Shown piece by piece: positions 28,330 through 37,694 of a stretch of 64,000 bases of DNA. Both the position numbers and the translations under genes were made by a program. The DNA comes from Bacillus siamensis KCTC 13613 (GTDB lineage: Bacteria > Bacillota > Bacilli > Bacillales > Bacillaceae), in contig NZ_AJVF01000039.1 of the NCBI RefSeq assembly GCF_000262045.1, positions 901,627-965,626 on the forward strand, in the 5' to 3' direction. The notes under the pieces are model-generated. The model saw only the letters and a list, made by a program, of their open reading frames with translations. It was not told the origin of the DNA and did no database searches. Position 1 is the first letter of the stretch, and each line of letters starts with the position of its first letter.

Positions 28330-28580
28330 TCGGCCTGCTCCTCTTTCGACAAAGAGATGGACAAAATCTGCTTAATAATGGTGTTTAATTTTTCATTCAG
28401 CTGTTCCTGCCCGTATGAGTCACGCGCCTGTCTGATTAAATCGGCCGTCTCATCCTCAAACTGAATGAGAGGTTCGTCGTTTTCCGATTCATTATAGAGC
28501 TGGATGAAGGCGTCAAGCCCCTCATTCATTCTGTCTATCGCATTGCTCAGCTTTTCTTTTTCGCCATTTGTCACTTTCAT
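28326..28580 (-). CDS. mstX: MstX (Mistic), short form
   Basis: An 84-residue acidic helical protein homologous to the C-terminal three quarters of Mistic, the membrane-associating protein used as a fusion aid. Recognisable stretches are AIDRMNEGLDAFIQLYNESE and QLNEKLNTIIKQILSIS. B. subtilis Mistic has 110 residues; this gene starts where the internal methionine of the long form lies (MKVTNGEKEKL), as in the known short Mistic homologues. It is upstream of and overlaps yugO; the mstX-yugO operon affects biofilm formation in B. subtilis. Confidence 0.9.
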   Translation of the reverse strand: MKVTNGEKEKLSNAIDRMNEGLDAFIQLYNESENDEPLIQFEDETADLIRQARDSYGQEQLNEKLNTIIKQILSISLSKEEQAE

Positions 28581-28712
28581 GATGGATCACACCTGTATCT
28601 TTTTTATACAGTATGTCCCAGTTCGTTTGATGTCTTTCAAAAATCAGTGAAAACATATTCACCTTCATTTTTTCATATGATAAAGAAAGCGGACCGAAAA
28701 AGGGTGAGTCAG

Positions 28713-28976
28713 ATGACAGTTATTCAAAAACTGCTGGCGGCGCTGGCCGGAGCGCAGCTGCTCGCTTCAGCGGCCGTATTGCTTATTTTCGATTTAAATG
28801 GATATGATCATATGTCCGGCAGCTTTTCATGGGTCGCTTTCGCAAAAGGGACTGTCGGCACGTTTCCGTTTTATACTGCAATGGCCGGATGTGTTCTGAT
28901 TTTGCTCGGAGGATTGATTCCTGTCAGAAAAAAGAAGCGGATTTCTGTACAGGAAAGCGGGCAATCATTAAAATAA
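28713..28976 (+). CDS. Small membrane protein, function unknown
   Basis: An 87-residue protein with two TM helices (about 5-25 and 48-70) and a basic C-terminal tail (RKKKR). AAAAAGGGTGAG precedes ATG 28713. I do not recognise the family. It is divergent from mstX and 46 bp upstream of yugP, so it could be cotranscribed with yugP. Confidence 0.65.
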   Translation: MTVIQKLLAALAGAQLLASAAVLLIFDLNGYDHMSGSFSWVAFAKGTVGTFPFYTAMAGCVLILLGGLIPVRKKKRISVQESGQSLK

Positions 28977-29022
28977 TATATAAGCAGATCGTACGATATA
29001 AGAGAAAAAGGAAGAGGATAAT

Positions 29023-29700
29023 ATGCTGTTTGTCTTTTTAACAATTGCTGCATTGGGATTGTCGTTTTGGGCACAATTTAAAGTGAAAAGTAATTTTCAG
29101 AAATACTCAGACGTGGAAGCTTCCAGTCAGCGGACCGGGGCGGAAACGGCAAGACGGATTCTTGATATAAACGGTTTATATGATGTGCCGGTAGAACCGG
29201 TAAGAGGCACTTTAACAGACCATTACGACCCGACGGAGCGGGTGGTGCGTTTATCTGAGCCGGTATATTACGGCCGCTCCATTTCCGCCATTTCCGTCGC
29301 TTCCCATGAAGTCGGACATGCTTTGCAGCACCAGGAATCTTACGGCGCGCTTGTGCTGAGGCACAAAATTTTTCCGGTCGTCAATTTTGCCTCCGGGGTC
29401 GCCCCTCTGCTTTTCTTGGGCGGAATGCTCCTTGGCAGCTTGAATTTAATCGGGCTCGGCATTATTTTGTTTTCTGCCGCTGTTTTTTTCCAGCTTGTCA
29501 CACTGCCTGTCGAGTTTAATGCCAGCGCGAGGGCGAAGCGGATTATCGTGTCGGAAGGATTCATTCGCAACAGTGAAGAACACGGCGTGAATAAAGTGCT
29601 GAACGCCGCTGCGCTGACGTATGTGGCTGCGGCGCTCGTTTCATTATTCGAGCTGCTTCGTTTTGTGATGATTTTCTTAAATGGTCGTGATGAGAATTAA
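29023..29700 (+). CDS. yugP: YugP, zinc metallopeptidase (DUF2268/neutral protease-like) of membrane
   Basis: A 225-residue membrane protein of the YugP family, annotated as a neutral zinc metallopeptidase. It has an N-terminal TM helix, the zinc motif SHEVGHALQH near residue 95 (HExxH), two more TM helices around 118-165 and a last TM near the C-terminus. The catalytic motif faces the membrane. The substrate is unknown. ATG 29023 follows GGAAGAGGA. The stop is followed by a ribosome site and hairpin belonging to the yugS junction. Confidence 0.85.
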   Translation: MLFVFLTIAALGLSFWAQFKVKSNFQKYSDVEASSQRTGAETARRILDINGLYDVPVEPVRGTLTDHYDPTERVVRLSEPVYYGRSISAISVASHEVGHALQHQESYGALVLRHKIFPVVNFASGVAPLLFLGGMLLGSLNLIGLGIILFSAAVFFQLVTLPVEFNASARAKRIIVSEGFIRNSEEHGVNKVLNAAALTYVAAALVSLFELLRFVMIFLNGRDEN

Positions 29701-29714
29701 CACGAAGGAGGTGG

Positions 29715-29742
29715 CCCCTTACCGTTTGCGGTAGGGGTTTTT
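29715..29742 (+). terminator. Terminator-like hairpin between yugS ribosome site and start
   Basis: CCCCT(T)ACCG and CGGTAGGGG pair, with one bulged T, around a small loop followed by seven Ts. It lies between AAGGAGGTGG (29705-29714) and the TTG start of yugS at 29743. Confidence 0.75.
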
Positions 29743-31032
29743 TTGCTTATATTAAAACTGATTCTCATTTTGCTGTTAATCGGATTAACGGCCATCTTTG
29801 TCGCTGCGGAATTTGCGATTGTCAAAATCCGCGGTTCAAAAATTGCGGAGCTGGTTGAAACCGGAGACAGCCGGGCGCTTGCGGCGCACCGGGTGATTAC
29901 AAATCTCGACGAGTATTTATCAGCGTGCCAGCTCGGCATTACGATTACGGCGCTCGGACTCGGCTGGCTCGGGGAACCGACGATTCAGCGGCTTCTTCAT
30001 CCTGTTTTCAGTCTGATCGGAATGCCGTCACCCATTACGCACGTCGTCACGTTTATTGCGGCATTTATCGCCGTTACGTATCTGCACGTCGTCATCGGCG
30101 AGCTTGCGCCGAAAACGATATCCATTCAAAAAGCTGAAGCCGTCAGTCTGTGGACGGCAAAACCGCTCATCCTCTTTTATAAAGTGATGTATCCGTTTAT
30201 CAAGCTGTTAAACGGCTCAGCCGGATTTTTGGTCAAGCTGTTCGGATTTCATTCGGTGAAAGAACATGAAGTCGTGGTCAGTGAAGAGGAATTGCGGCTG
30301 ATTTTGTCTGAAAGCTATAAAAAAGGTCAAATCAATCAATCCGAATTCCGTTACGTCAACAAAATATTTGAATTCGATAACCGTGTCGCCAGAGAAATCA
30401 TGGTGCCGCGCACCGAAATCGCCGCCATCTCGCTCGAGCAGTCAGTTGATGAAGCCATTCATCTGATCATCAACGAGCGGTATACGCGATATCCGGTCAT
30501 TAAGGAAGACAAAGACCACATTCTCGGCATTATTAACAACAAGGATTTATTTAAAGCGTATTTTCTCGGCCGTTCCATCGAATTAAAAGAAATTATGCGT
30601 CCGGTCATCAGAGTCATTGAAAGCATCCCTGTTCAAGAGCTGTTGATCCGCATGCAGAAGGAGCGGATTCATATGGCGATTCTTGTTGACGAATACGGAG
30701 GTACGGCGGGACTTGTGACTGTCGAAGACATATTGGAGGAAATCGTCGGCGAAATCCGTGATGAATATGACCAGGATGAAATGCCCCACATCGTCAAAAA
30801 AGGCGAGCATCATTATGTGATGGACGGAAAAGCGCTGATAGAAGAGGTGAATGATCTTCTTGATATCGCGATCGAAAATGAAGACATAGACACGATTGCG
30901 GGCTGGCTCCTCACACAAAAAATGGAGCTGAAAAACGGTGATGTGTTTCATGCTGAAGGGTGCGAATTTAAGGTGCTTGAAGCAGAAGACCACCATATCC
31001 GCTTTGTTGAAATTAAAAAAACAGATTTCTGA
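29743..31032 (+). CDS. yugS: YugS, CBS/CorC-domain membrane protein (hemolysin-like)
   Basis: A 429-residue protein of the HlyC/CorC family. The DUF21 (CNNM) membrane domain spans about 1-185 with AAEFAIVKIRGSKI and GELAPKT. A CBS pair follows (about 205-330, with REIMVPRTEIAAI and VDEYGGTAGLVTVEDILEEI) and a C-terminal CorC_HlyC domain. Relatives export Mg2+/Co2+. The frame upstream is open back to the yugP stop but holds no start codon except TTG 29743, separated from the AAGGAGGTGG ribosome site by the hairpin. Confidence 0.88.
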   Translation: MLILKLILILLLIGLTAIFVAAEFAIVKIRGSKIAELVETGDSRALAAHRVITNLDEYLSACQLGITITALGLGWLGEPTIQRLLHPVFSLIGMPSPITHVVTFIAAFIAVTYLHVVIGELAPKTISIQKAEAVSLWTAKPLILFYKVMYPFIKLLNGSAGFLVKLFGFHSVKEHEVVVSEEELRLILSESYKKGQINQSEFRYVNKIFEFDNRVAREIMVPRTEIAAISLEQSVDEAIHLIINERYTRYPVIKEDKDHILGIINNKDLFKAYFLGRSIELKEIMRPVIRVIESIPVQELLIRMQKERIHMAILVDEYGGTAGLVTVEDILEEIVGEIRDEYDQDEMPHIVKKGEHHYVMDGKALIEEVNDLLDIAIENEDIDTIAGWLLTQKMELKNGDVFHAEGCEFKVLEAEDHHIRFVEIKKTDF

Positions 31033-31064
31033 GCCTCCTGCTTTTGCAATGAGGCTTTTTTTGC
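31033..31064 (+). terminator. Terminator of yugS
   Basis: GCCTC pairs with GAGGC, with partly paired inner bases, followed by seven Ts. The stem is short but the T-run is strong. Confidence 0.6.
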
Positions 31065-31122
31065 GAAAAAAATGCTTCTTCATCCCGCTTCTTCATATGC
31101 TGTAAAGAAAGGAGTGGACGGT

Positions 31123-32781
31123 ATGAAAACGGATTGGTGGAAAACGGCGTCCGTCTATCAAATTTATCCCCGCAGCTTTATGGATTCGAACGGGGACGGA
31201 ATCGGCGACATGAACGGCATCAGAGCAAAGCTTCATTACATAAAAGAGTTGGGGGCTGATGTGATCTGGCTTTGCCCCGTTTTTGACTCGCCGGGCGCCG
31301 ACAACGGCTACGATATTCGAAATTACAAACAAATTGCCGAAGAATTCGGGACGATGGAGGATTTTGACCGGTTCCTCGCGGATATCCATGCGCTCGGCAT
31401 GAAGCTGATTATAGACCTCGCCGTCAACCATACGAGTGATGAACATCCTTGGTTTATCGAATCGCGCTCAGCGAAAGATTCCGAAAAACGGGACTGGTAC
31501 ATCTGGAGAGACGGAAAAAACGGCAAAGAGCCGAACAATTGGGAAAGCATTTTCGGCGGATCGGCGTGGGAATATGATCAAAAGACAAACCAGTATTACC
31601 TTCACCTGTTTGATAAAAAACAGCCTGATTTAAATTGGGAAAACGAAACGATGAGGCAGTCCGTTTATAAGATGATCCGCTGGTGGCTTGATAAAGGCAT
31701 TGACGGCTTCCGGGTGGATGCCATTTCTCACATCAAGAAAAAAGAAGGGCTCCCTGACATGCCGAATCCGGACGGTCTCCCGTATGTCCCGTCCTTCCCG
31801 TATCATATGAATACAGAAGGCATCGTGGATCTCTTAAAAGAGCTGAAGCGTGAAACATTTTCACATTATCCGATCATGACGGTCGGCGAGGCGAACGGGG
31901 TGACGGCTTGGGAGGCAGCTGATTGGGCCGGTGAAGAAAACGGCGTCTTCCATATGATTTTTCAATTTGAACACCTCGGCCTTTGGGATACGGATGATGA
32001 TCAAAGCATTTGCATCCCGGCGCTTAAGCGCGTTTTGTCCGACTGGCAGAACAGCCTTGAAGGAAAGGGCTGGAATGCGTTATTTATGGAAAATCACGAC
32101 CAGCCCCGATCCGTTTCGGTATGGGGTGACGAACGGTTTTTGACAGAAAGCGCTAAGGCACTTGCCGCGATGTATATGCTGATGAAAGGCACGCCGTTTA
32201 TTTACCAGGGACAGGAGCTCGGCATGACCAATGTTTCGTTCCCATCCATTGAAGATTACGACGACGTCACAATCAAACAGCTGTATGAAAAAGAGACGTC
32301 CCGCGGCGTTCCGCATGAAAAAGTGATGAAGACGATCTGGAAGAAGGGCCGGGATAATTCACGGACACCGATGCAATGGAGCGGGACGGCGAACGGCGGG
32401 TTTTCTGATGTTTCTCCGTGGCTCGGGGTGAATCCGAACCACACATGGCTGAACGCTGCATCGCAAATGAAGGATGAAACTTCCGTATACCATTTCTACA
32501 AACGGCTGATCGCCCTCAGGAAAGAACATGACGTATTGATCAGCGGAACTTATGAATTGCTGCTTCCAAAAGACCGGCAGATTTATGCCTACCTAAGAAA
32601 AAACGGAACAACAACCGCCCTGATCATCACCAATCTGTCTAAAACTCCCGCATTATACAGGCATCCCGGTTATCCGCTTGATGCCGATGCGCTCGTTCTC
32701 GCAAACATGGAAACACCGCCGCATCGGCATGTGACATCCTTCCTTTTAAAGCCTTATGAGGCCCGCGTATATATATGGTGA
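31123..32781 (+). CDS. yugT: Oligo-1,6-glucosidase / alpha-glucosidase YugT (GH13)
   Basis: A 552-residue GH13 enzyme of the oligo-1,6-glucosidase/sucrose isomerase subfamily, cleaving alpha-1,6 (or 1,4) links in short glucans. The TIM barrel has WWKTASVYQIYPRSF at the start, DLAVNHTSDEHPWF near 97, the nucleophile in GFRVDAISH near 198, acid/base Glu in VGEANGVT near 254 and ENHDQPRSVSVWGDERF near 325. ATG 31123 follows AAAGGAGTGGA; the in-frame ORF from 31072 lacks a ribosome site. No signal peptide, so cytoplasmic. Confidence 0.92.
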   Translation: MKTDWWKTASVYQIYPRSFMDSNGDGIGDMNGIRAKLHYIKELGADVIWLCPVFDSPGADNGYDIRNYKQIAEEFGTMEDFDRFLADIHALGMKLIIDLAVNHTSDEHPWFIESRSAKDSEKRDWYIWRDGKNGKEPNNWESIFGGSAWEYDQKTNQYYLHLFDKKQPDLNWENETMRQSVYKMIRWWLDKGIDGFRVDAISHIKKKEGLPDMPNPDGLPYVPSFPYHMNTEGIVDLLKELKRETFSHYPIMTVGEANGVTAWEAADWAGEENGVFHMIFQFEHLGLWDTDDDQSICIPALKRVLSDWQNSLEGKGWNALFMENHDQPRSVSVWGDERFLTESAKALAAMYMLMKGTPFIYQGQELGMTNVSFPSIEDYDDVTIKQLYEKETSRGVPHEKVMKTIWKKGRDNSRTPMQWSGTANGGFSDVSPWLGVNPNHTWLNAASQMKDETSVYHFYKRLIALRKEHDVLISGTYELLLPKDRQIYAYLRKNGTTTALIITNLSKTPALYRHPGYPLDADALVLANMETPPHRHVTSFLLKPYEARVYIW

Positions 32782-32811
32782 AAAACTTCAGTTTTGAGGC
32801 TGAAGTTTTTT
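32782..32811 (+). terminator. Terminator of yugT
   Basis: AAAACTTCAG and CTGAAGTTTT pair around an 8-nt loop, followed by further Ts. Confidence 0.88.
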
Positions 32812-32902
32812 ATGATCTGCGTTTATCATCGCGATCCGACAGGAAAAGACAAATACAGAAACGAATATGGGAAAGGAAGAGAAAAAGAGAGGAGGCATTC
32901 AT

Positions 32903-33325
32903 ATGCTGAAACAATTGCAGATTCAAACAAACAGACGGGATGAAATGATCGACATCACACATGAAGCCGAAGCGTTTCTCCGCGAAACAGGCGTGAAAAA
33001 CGGTTTGGCGCTCATATACTGTCCCCATACCACCGCCGGCATTACCATCAATGAAAATGCCGACCCGGATGTAAAAAGGGATATGCTCCGCAGGTTTGAC
33101 GAAGTGTACCCGTGGGAGCACGCACTGGACCGGCATATGGAGGGAAATACGGCGGCACATATGAAGGCGAGTACAACGGGCGCATCCCAGCATGTCATCA
33201 TAGAAGGCGGGCGCCTGATCCTCGGAACGTGGCAGGGCATTTATTTTTGCGAATTTGACGGTCCGCGAAACAGAACATGTTATATCAAAATCCACGCTGA
33301 AGCGGAGGCAGCCGCAAATGAGTGA
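32903..33325 (+). CDS. yugU: YugU, UPF0047/YjbQ family protein
   Basis: A 140-residue YjbQ-type protein. It has [18 protein letters not shown] near 38 with the family's paired His/Thr, [15 protein letters not shown] near 80 and a C-terminal [18 protein letters not shown]. Relatives have weak thiamin phosphate synthase activity; the true role is unsettled. ATG 32903 follows GAGGAGG. It overlaps the next gene by 8 bp. Confidence 0.88.
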   Translation: MLKQLQIQTNRRDEMIDITHEAEAFLRETGVKNGLALIYCPHTTAGITINENADPDVKRDMLRRFDEVYPWEHALDRHMEGNTAAHMKASTTGASQHVIIEGGRLILGTWQGIYFCEFDGPRNRTCYIKIHAEAEAAANE

Positions 33326-34349
33326 ATGGATGGACGCATTATCATTAACAAAGCCGGTCATTCAGGCGCCGATGGCCGGAGGGCTTGTCACGCCGCGCCT
33401 GGCTGCGGCGGTATCAAATGAAGGGGCGCTCGGAAGTCTCGCTTCAGGATACGTCAGCCCGCCGGCGCTTGAAAAACAGCTTATCGAGATGAAAGACCTG
33501 ACCGGCCGCTCCTTTCAAGTGAATCTTTTCGTCCCGGAAGAAAGGCAGATGCCCGAGGAGGAACTGGTTGAACAATGGAAAGCGCGCATCCCGAGGGCAA
33601 AAGACGCCAAGCCGTTCTCCGATCTGAAAGAAGAGTGGAACGATTTTGAAGAAAAAGCGGACCTTCTGATCCGTTACGGGGTCAAAGCGTGCTCATTCAC
33701 CTTCGGCCTGCCGCCGGAAGAAACGGCGGAAAAGCTGAAGAAAAACGGCTGCTTCCTGTTCGGCACAGCGACAACGCCGGAGGAAGCGAAGGCTTTTGAA
33801 GAGCGGGGAATGGACGCCGTTATCCTACAAGGAATAGAAGCCGGGGGACATCGCGGATCGTTTCTGCCGGTTAAAGGAGAACCGGCTCTCGGTCTTATGG
33901 CGCTTATTCCGCAGGCTAAAGACGCGCTGAATATCCCGGTCATTGCGGCAGGCGGCATTTTTGACCGCCGCGGGGTGCAGGCAGCCCGATGTTTGGGTGC
34001 GGACGGCGTTCAAGTCGGCACGCCGTTTCTCCTTTGTGAAGAAAGCAGCGCTTCACCGGCATATCAAAAAGCCATTGCCGAATCAAAAGGAGCCGACACA
34101 CGGCTGACCACCTTGTTTTCGGGAAAACAGGCGCGCGGAATTGTGAATCAGTTCATGAAAACATATGAAGCTGACGAGGGAAAAACGCTGCCTTATCCGC
34201 TGCATAATACGCTCACAAAGCCGATGCGCGGGCATGCGGTTCAATCGGGAGATGCGGAGTATATGTCTTTATGGGCGGGCCAGTCCGCCGCGAAACTTGA
34301 AGGGCCGACAGATGTGAAAGCCGTTTTGGACCGCTTGTGCCGATCATAA
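33318..34349 (+). CDS. Nitronate monooxygenase (2-nitropropane dioxygenase-like)
   Basis: A 343-residue FMN-dependent TIM-barrel enzyme. It starts with [20 protein letters not shown], shows [13 protein letters not shown] (with the catalytic-type His) near 170, [21 protein letters not shown] near 215 and [15 protein letters not shown] after it. The family oxidises toxic nitronates; some members are enoyl-ACP reductase-like, less likely here. GCGGAGGC precedes ATG 33318, which overlaps the yugU stop. B. subtilis carries a related yrpB elsewhere. Confidence 0.87.
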   Translation: MSEWMDALSLTKPVIQAPMAGGLVTPRLAAAVSNEGALGSLASGYVSPPALEKQLIEMKDLTGRSFQVNLFVPEERQMPEEELVEQWKARIPRAKDAKPFSDLKEEWNDFEEKADLLIRYGVKACSFTFGLPPEETAEKLKKNGCFLFGTATTPEEAKAFEERGMDAVILQGIEAGGHRGSFLPVKGEPALGLMALIPQAKDALNIPVIAAGGIFDRRGVQAARCLGADGVQVGTPFLLCEESSASPAYQKAIAESKGADTRLTTLFSGKQARGIVNQFMKTYEADEGKTLPYPLHNTLTKPMRGHAVQSGDAEYMSLWAGQSAAKLEGPTDVKAVLDRLCRS

Positions 34350-34374
34350 TCAAGATGCTGTGAGGTGATGGAAG

Positions 34375-34626
34375 ATGAAGATTCTTCAAATGTCCTATAA
34401 AAAAAGAGGAAATATTGAATTTGTCTTTGAAGATTTTCCGCATTCCAAAGTCACCATGGCGCCGATTAAAGGGTATTACTTTGTCCGGGCCATTAAATGG
34501 AGCAGACGGGACAGAGCCGTCACCAGCCATGATTTAGAGAAGTTTGAATGGGCGGCAAACCAAGCGCTCGGCACGACGGCTTTTTACCGAAAAAGAAAAG
34601 CATTCCACATCCCATCGTCACATTGA
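34375..34626 (+). CDS. Small conserved basic protein, unknown function
   Basis: An 83-residue basic protein with the stretches [20 protein letters not shown] and [33 protein letters not shown] precedes ATG 34375. It follows the nitronate monooxygenase by 25 bp and ends in a terminator shared with tgl. By position it could be B. subtilis yuzH, but I cannot confirm that from sequence. Confidence 0.65.
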   Translation: MKILQMSYKKRGNIEFVFEDFPHSKVTMAPIKGYYFVRAIKWSRRDRAVTSHDLEKFEWAANQALGTTAFYRKRKAFHIPSSH

Positions 34627-34645
34627 CAGACGATGGGATTGTTTT
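34612..34645. terminator. Bidirectional terminator before tgl 3' end
   Basis: CCCATCGTC and GACGATGGG form a perfect 9-bp stem with ATTGTTTT after it on the plus strand. It overlaps the end of the 83-residue gene and abuts the tgl stop. Confidence 0.8.
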
Positions 34646-35381
34646 AATGCATCATCCGATATAGCGCGGGCGCATCAAGCCTTGTCGCCTGAGAAAGCAG
34701 ATAAGCCGACTGCACGGCATCTCTTTTTCTTAAAGAATTCAATTTATGGATAATCTGTTCAGCGGTCAGAATCCCGAGACCGTGGGCGAAATATTGGTCA
34801 TTCCCCATCACAATGACATTTTCTCCCCGCCACTGGGCCTTTGCAGGATTAAAATCAGGGTTTTTAAAATATAAACAATCTCCCCTTAAAAAGTGGCTGC
34901 CGGTTTCCGTGTAGATCGGCAGATGCTCATAGTGCCAGTCATACAAAGTAATATCCCGGAAAAGGCGGTCAAACCGCTCTTCACCGATTGTCTTTAAAAC
35001 GGCCAGATAATAAATCACGACAATGGCCGTCGCGCATTCAAATGCATAAAACGCCCCGTTTTCAACAATATCCCGAATCGCTTTTGAAGCGGGAATTCTG
35101 TACTTCAGCTCCAGGGCTCCTTCCGGCGTCAGTCTCCAATAAGCCGTATTTCCGTATGTTTTGGCGAAAGTTGCAAATTTTGCACCTGATCCGTGCAGTT
35201 CTCTTGCGGCTTCCACAATATGGCGCCGCACCCGGGCTTCAAACATCAGTTCAGCAATCGATCCGTAATCAAATTGTACGGGAGAATGGGTCAGTTCATT
35301 TAGATACGGAACAAGGCTTTCTTCCGTCTGCCAGTTCGCAATGTCCTGGGGCCGAAGCACTTGGCCGGAAATGATAATCAT
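34644..35381 (-). CDS. tgl: Spore coat transglutaminase Tgl
   Basis: A 245-residue protein-glutamine gamma-glutamyltransferase that crosslinks spore coat proteins through epsilon-(gamma-glutamyl)lysine bonds. The length matches the B. subtilis enzyme, and the catalytic Cys116 (AFECATAIVV), Glu187 (QWRGENVIVM) and His200 (NDQYFAHGLGI) all fall at the expected positions. A G-rich ribosome site (AGGGGGG) precedes ATG 35381. A SigK-type -10 lies just upstream, fitting late mother-cell expression. Confidence 0.95.
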   Translation of the reverse strand: MIIISGQVLRPQDIANWQTEESLVPYLNELTHSPVQFDYGSIAELMFEARVRRHIVEAARELHGSGAKFATFAKTYGNTAYWRLTPEGALELKYRIPASKAIRDIVENGAFYAFECATAIVVIYYLAVLKTIGEERFDRLFRDITLYDWHYEHLPIYTETGSHFLRGDCLYFKNPDFNPAKAQWRGENVIVMGNDQYFAHGLGILTAEQIIHKLNSLRKRDAVQSAYLLSQATRLDAPALYRMMH

Positions 35382-35407
35382 CTGCGCGCCCCCCCTATCT
35401 TTTTTTA

Positions 35408-35416
35408 TAAGATATG
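35408..35416 (-). promoter_or_regulatory. SigK-like -10 element upstream of tgl
   Basis: On the minus strand CATATCTTA fits the SigK -10 consensus CATA-N3-TA. The -35 at 16-17 bp (TTTC/TTCA) lacks the AC core, as in promoters that need the coactivator GerE. Confidence 0.5.
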
Positions 35417-35464
35417 CAGGAAGCTTGGGAAATGAAAATCAAGTCATAAAAAAGGAGGAAATGT

Positions 35465-35492
35465 TAACAAAATGTGAAGTCTGAGCCGATAT
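35465..35492 (+). promoter_or_regulatory. SigD-type promoter of the first chemoreceptor gene
   Basis: A perfect SigD -10, GCCGATAT, lies at 35485-35492. The -35 is weak (TAAC, 16-bp spacer, against TAAA with 15). SigD drives motility and chemotaxis genes. Confidence 0.75.
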
Positions 35493-35524
35493 ATAAGGTA
35501 TCACACATGAGGGAGCAGCTTAAT

Positions 35525-37510
35525 ATGAAAAAATTCATCAATTGGTGCACAAAGGCATCGATTTCACGTAAATTAATCATTTCATTTATCGTGATCTTAA
35601 TCATACCGATTCTCGTGTTAGAATTCAGTTCATACCATACGGCGAGCAATTCGCTGGATGATCAGATTTCAGGCAACGCGAAAAACAACATCGAATCTTT
35701 TAACACAACCATTACAAATGATATCGGCGCAAAAGCAAAGGCGATTGAATTTTTCAGTGAAACCTTAAAAGGGTCATCATTCTCAAAGAAAAATATGTCC
35801 GCTCTTGAAGAAAAGTTCAGGCAATACACGTCTATTCATAAGGACGTAGCCCGTATTTACGGAGGAACGGAAGACGGCAGCTACACACAGGCGCCGAAGG
35901 AAAATATTTCGGCTGATTACGATCCGAGAACACGGACATGGTATAAAGACGCTGTAAAGGCCGGCGGCACGCTCGTTGTCACCGATCCTTACACCGCGGC
36001 AAGCGACGGCAGCATGGTCGTCACCGTGGCAAAGCAGATGCAGGACGGAACAGGCGTAGTGGCCATGGATATTACGATTGACCAGCTGCTGAAGCAGATG
36101 CAGGGAATCAAAATCGGGCAAAAAGGCTTCGTGTTTATCACATCTAAAAATAAAACCTATGTCGCGCATAAAGACCACAAACCGGGCGATAAAGTCTCAA
36201 CCCCGTGGCTGAACGAGGTATACAGCAAAGACAGCGGGATTATTTCATACAAGCTTGATGATGAAAATAAAAAAATGGCATTTACGACAAATAAACTGAC
36301 CGGGTGGAAAATAGAGGGGAGTATGGAGCTCAACGAAATTAAAGACGCCTCACAACCGGTGCTGACGATGGGAATGATCGTCCTTGCAGCATCCATTATC
36401 ATCGGGGGAATTTTAATTCTGTTTATTGTCAGATCCATCACATCACCGCTGAAACGTCTTGTCCGCTCGTCTAAACAAATCAGCGGCGGAGACCTGACTG
36501 AAACCATTGAGATCCGCTCGAAAGATGAACTGGGCGAACTGGGCGCAAGCTTTAATGAAATGGGAGAATCTCTGCGCGGACTGATCAGCGCGATCCAAAG
36601 CTCGGTCGACAACGTGGCTGCGTCATCAGAAGAGCTGACTGCTTCAGCTTCGCAGACAAGCAAAGCGACAGAGCATATTACGATGGCGATTGAGCAGTTT
36701 TCAAACGGGAACGAAGAGCAGAGTGAAAAAGTCGATTCAAGCTCAGCCAAGCTGAATCATATAAATGACGGGCTCGCCGCCGTTTCCCGCACATCATCAT
36801 CCATTACGGAAGCATCTAAACAATCGAAAGAAGCTGCCGGCACCGGGGAAGAATATGTGCAGCAAACCGTCGGGCAGATGAATCTCATCAATCAATCCGT
36901 CCAGCAGGCGGAAGCTGTTGTAAAAGGCCTTGAGGCCAAATCAAAAGACATCGCTCATATTTTAAGAGTCATCAACGGCATTGCCGATCAGACAAACCTG
37001 CTTGCATTAAATGCAGCCATTGAAGCGGCAAGAGCCGGTGAATACGGGCGGGGCTTCTCAGTAGTAGCGGAAGAAGTGAGAAAGCTTGCCGTCCAATCCG
37101 CCGGTTCTGCAAAAGAGATTGAAAAACTCATTCAGGAAATCACGTCTGAAATTAATACGTCGCTTCACATGTTTACATCCGTTAATGAAGAAGTGCAATC
37201 AGGACTTGCGGTGACGGACCGAACAAAAGAAAGCTTCCAGAATATCTTCGGCATGACAAACGACATCGCCGAGAAGCTGCAATCCATGAACGGCACGGTT
37301 GAACAGCTGTCAGACAGCTCTCAGCACGTCTCAGCCGCGGTAACCGATATTGCGGACGTTTCACGGGAAAGCGCAGCAAGCATTCAGGATATTGCCGCAT
37401 CCGCAGAAGAACAGCTTGCATCTATGGAAGAAATCAGCACATCCGCCGACACTTTGGCGCAAATGGCCGAAGAACTGCGGGAATTAACAAAACAATTTAA
37501 AATCAACTAG
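35525..37510 (+). CDS. mcpB: Methyl-accepting chemotaxis protein (McpB-like)
   Basis: A 661-residue transmembrane chemoreceptor. TM1 is about 16-36 and the extracellular dCache sensor about 37-280, with [17 protein letters not shown] and [14 protein letters not shown]2 is about 283-305, followed by HAMP and a long coiled-coil signalling domain. The hairpin tip reads [31 protein letters not shown] near the end is a typical methylation-helix region. ATG 35525 follows GAGGGAG. Which B. subtilis receptor it equals is inferred from order beside tgl. Confidence 0.85.
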   Translation: MKKFINWCTKASISRKLIISFIVILIIPILVLEFSSYHTASNSLDDQISGNAKNNIESFNTTITNDIGAKAKAIEFFSETLKGSSFSKKNMSALEEKFRQYTSIHKDVARIYGGTEDGSYTQAPKENISADYDPRTRTWYKDAVKAGGTLVVTDPYTAASDGSMVVTVAKQMQDGTGVVAMDITIDQLLKQMQGIKIGQKGFVFITSKNKTYVAHKDHKPGDKVSTPWLNEVYSKDSGIISYKLDDENKKMAFTTNKLTGWKIEGSMELNEIKDASQPVLTMGMIVLAASIIIGGILILFIVRSITSPLKRLVRSSKQISGGDLTETIEIRSKDELGELGASFNEMGESLRGLISAIQSSVDNVAASSEELTASASQTSKATEHITMAIEQFSNGNEEQSEKVDSSSAKLNHINDGLAAVSRTSSSITEASKQSKEAAGTGEEYVQQTVGQMNLINQSVQQAEAVVKGLEAKSKDIAHILRVINGIADQTNLLALNAAIEAARAGEYGRGFSVVAEEVRKLAVQSAGSAKEIEKLIQEITSEINTSLHMFTSVNEEVQSGLAVTDRTKESFQNIFGMTNDIAEKLQSMNGTVEQLSDSSQHVSAAVTDIADVSRESAASIQDIAASAEEQLASMEEISTSADTLAQMAEELRELTKQFKIN

Positions 37511-37511
37511 T

Positions 37512-37549
37512 AAAAAAGGACGCTTTCCGGATGGAAGGCGTCTTTTTTT
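37512..37549 (+). terminator. Terminator after first chemoreceptor
   Basis: GACGCTTTCC and GGAAGGCGTC form a 10-bp stem (one G-T) with a 4-nt loop and seven Ts. Confidence 0.9.
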
Positions 37550-37654
37550 ATGGCTTCATCGAGAAAATTAAATAAAAAGTCTTACTTGTAAAAAGAGCAT
37601 ATAGAACTATTTTTCATTTATTACTAAATTTTCAATGTAATAAAAAGGGAGATT

Positions 37655-37662
37655 GCCGATAT
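37655..37662 (+). promoter_or_regulatory. SigD -10 of tlpA
   Basis: A perfect GCCGATAT lies 33 bp before the TTG start. TGTA fifteen bases upstream is a poor match to the TAAA -35. Confidence 0.65.
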
Positions 37663-37694
37663 AAACAGTAAATGATTGAAAGAGGTTTACAAAA

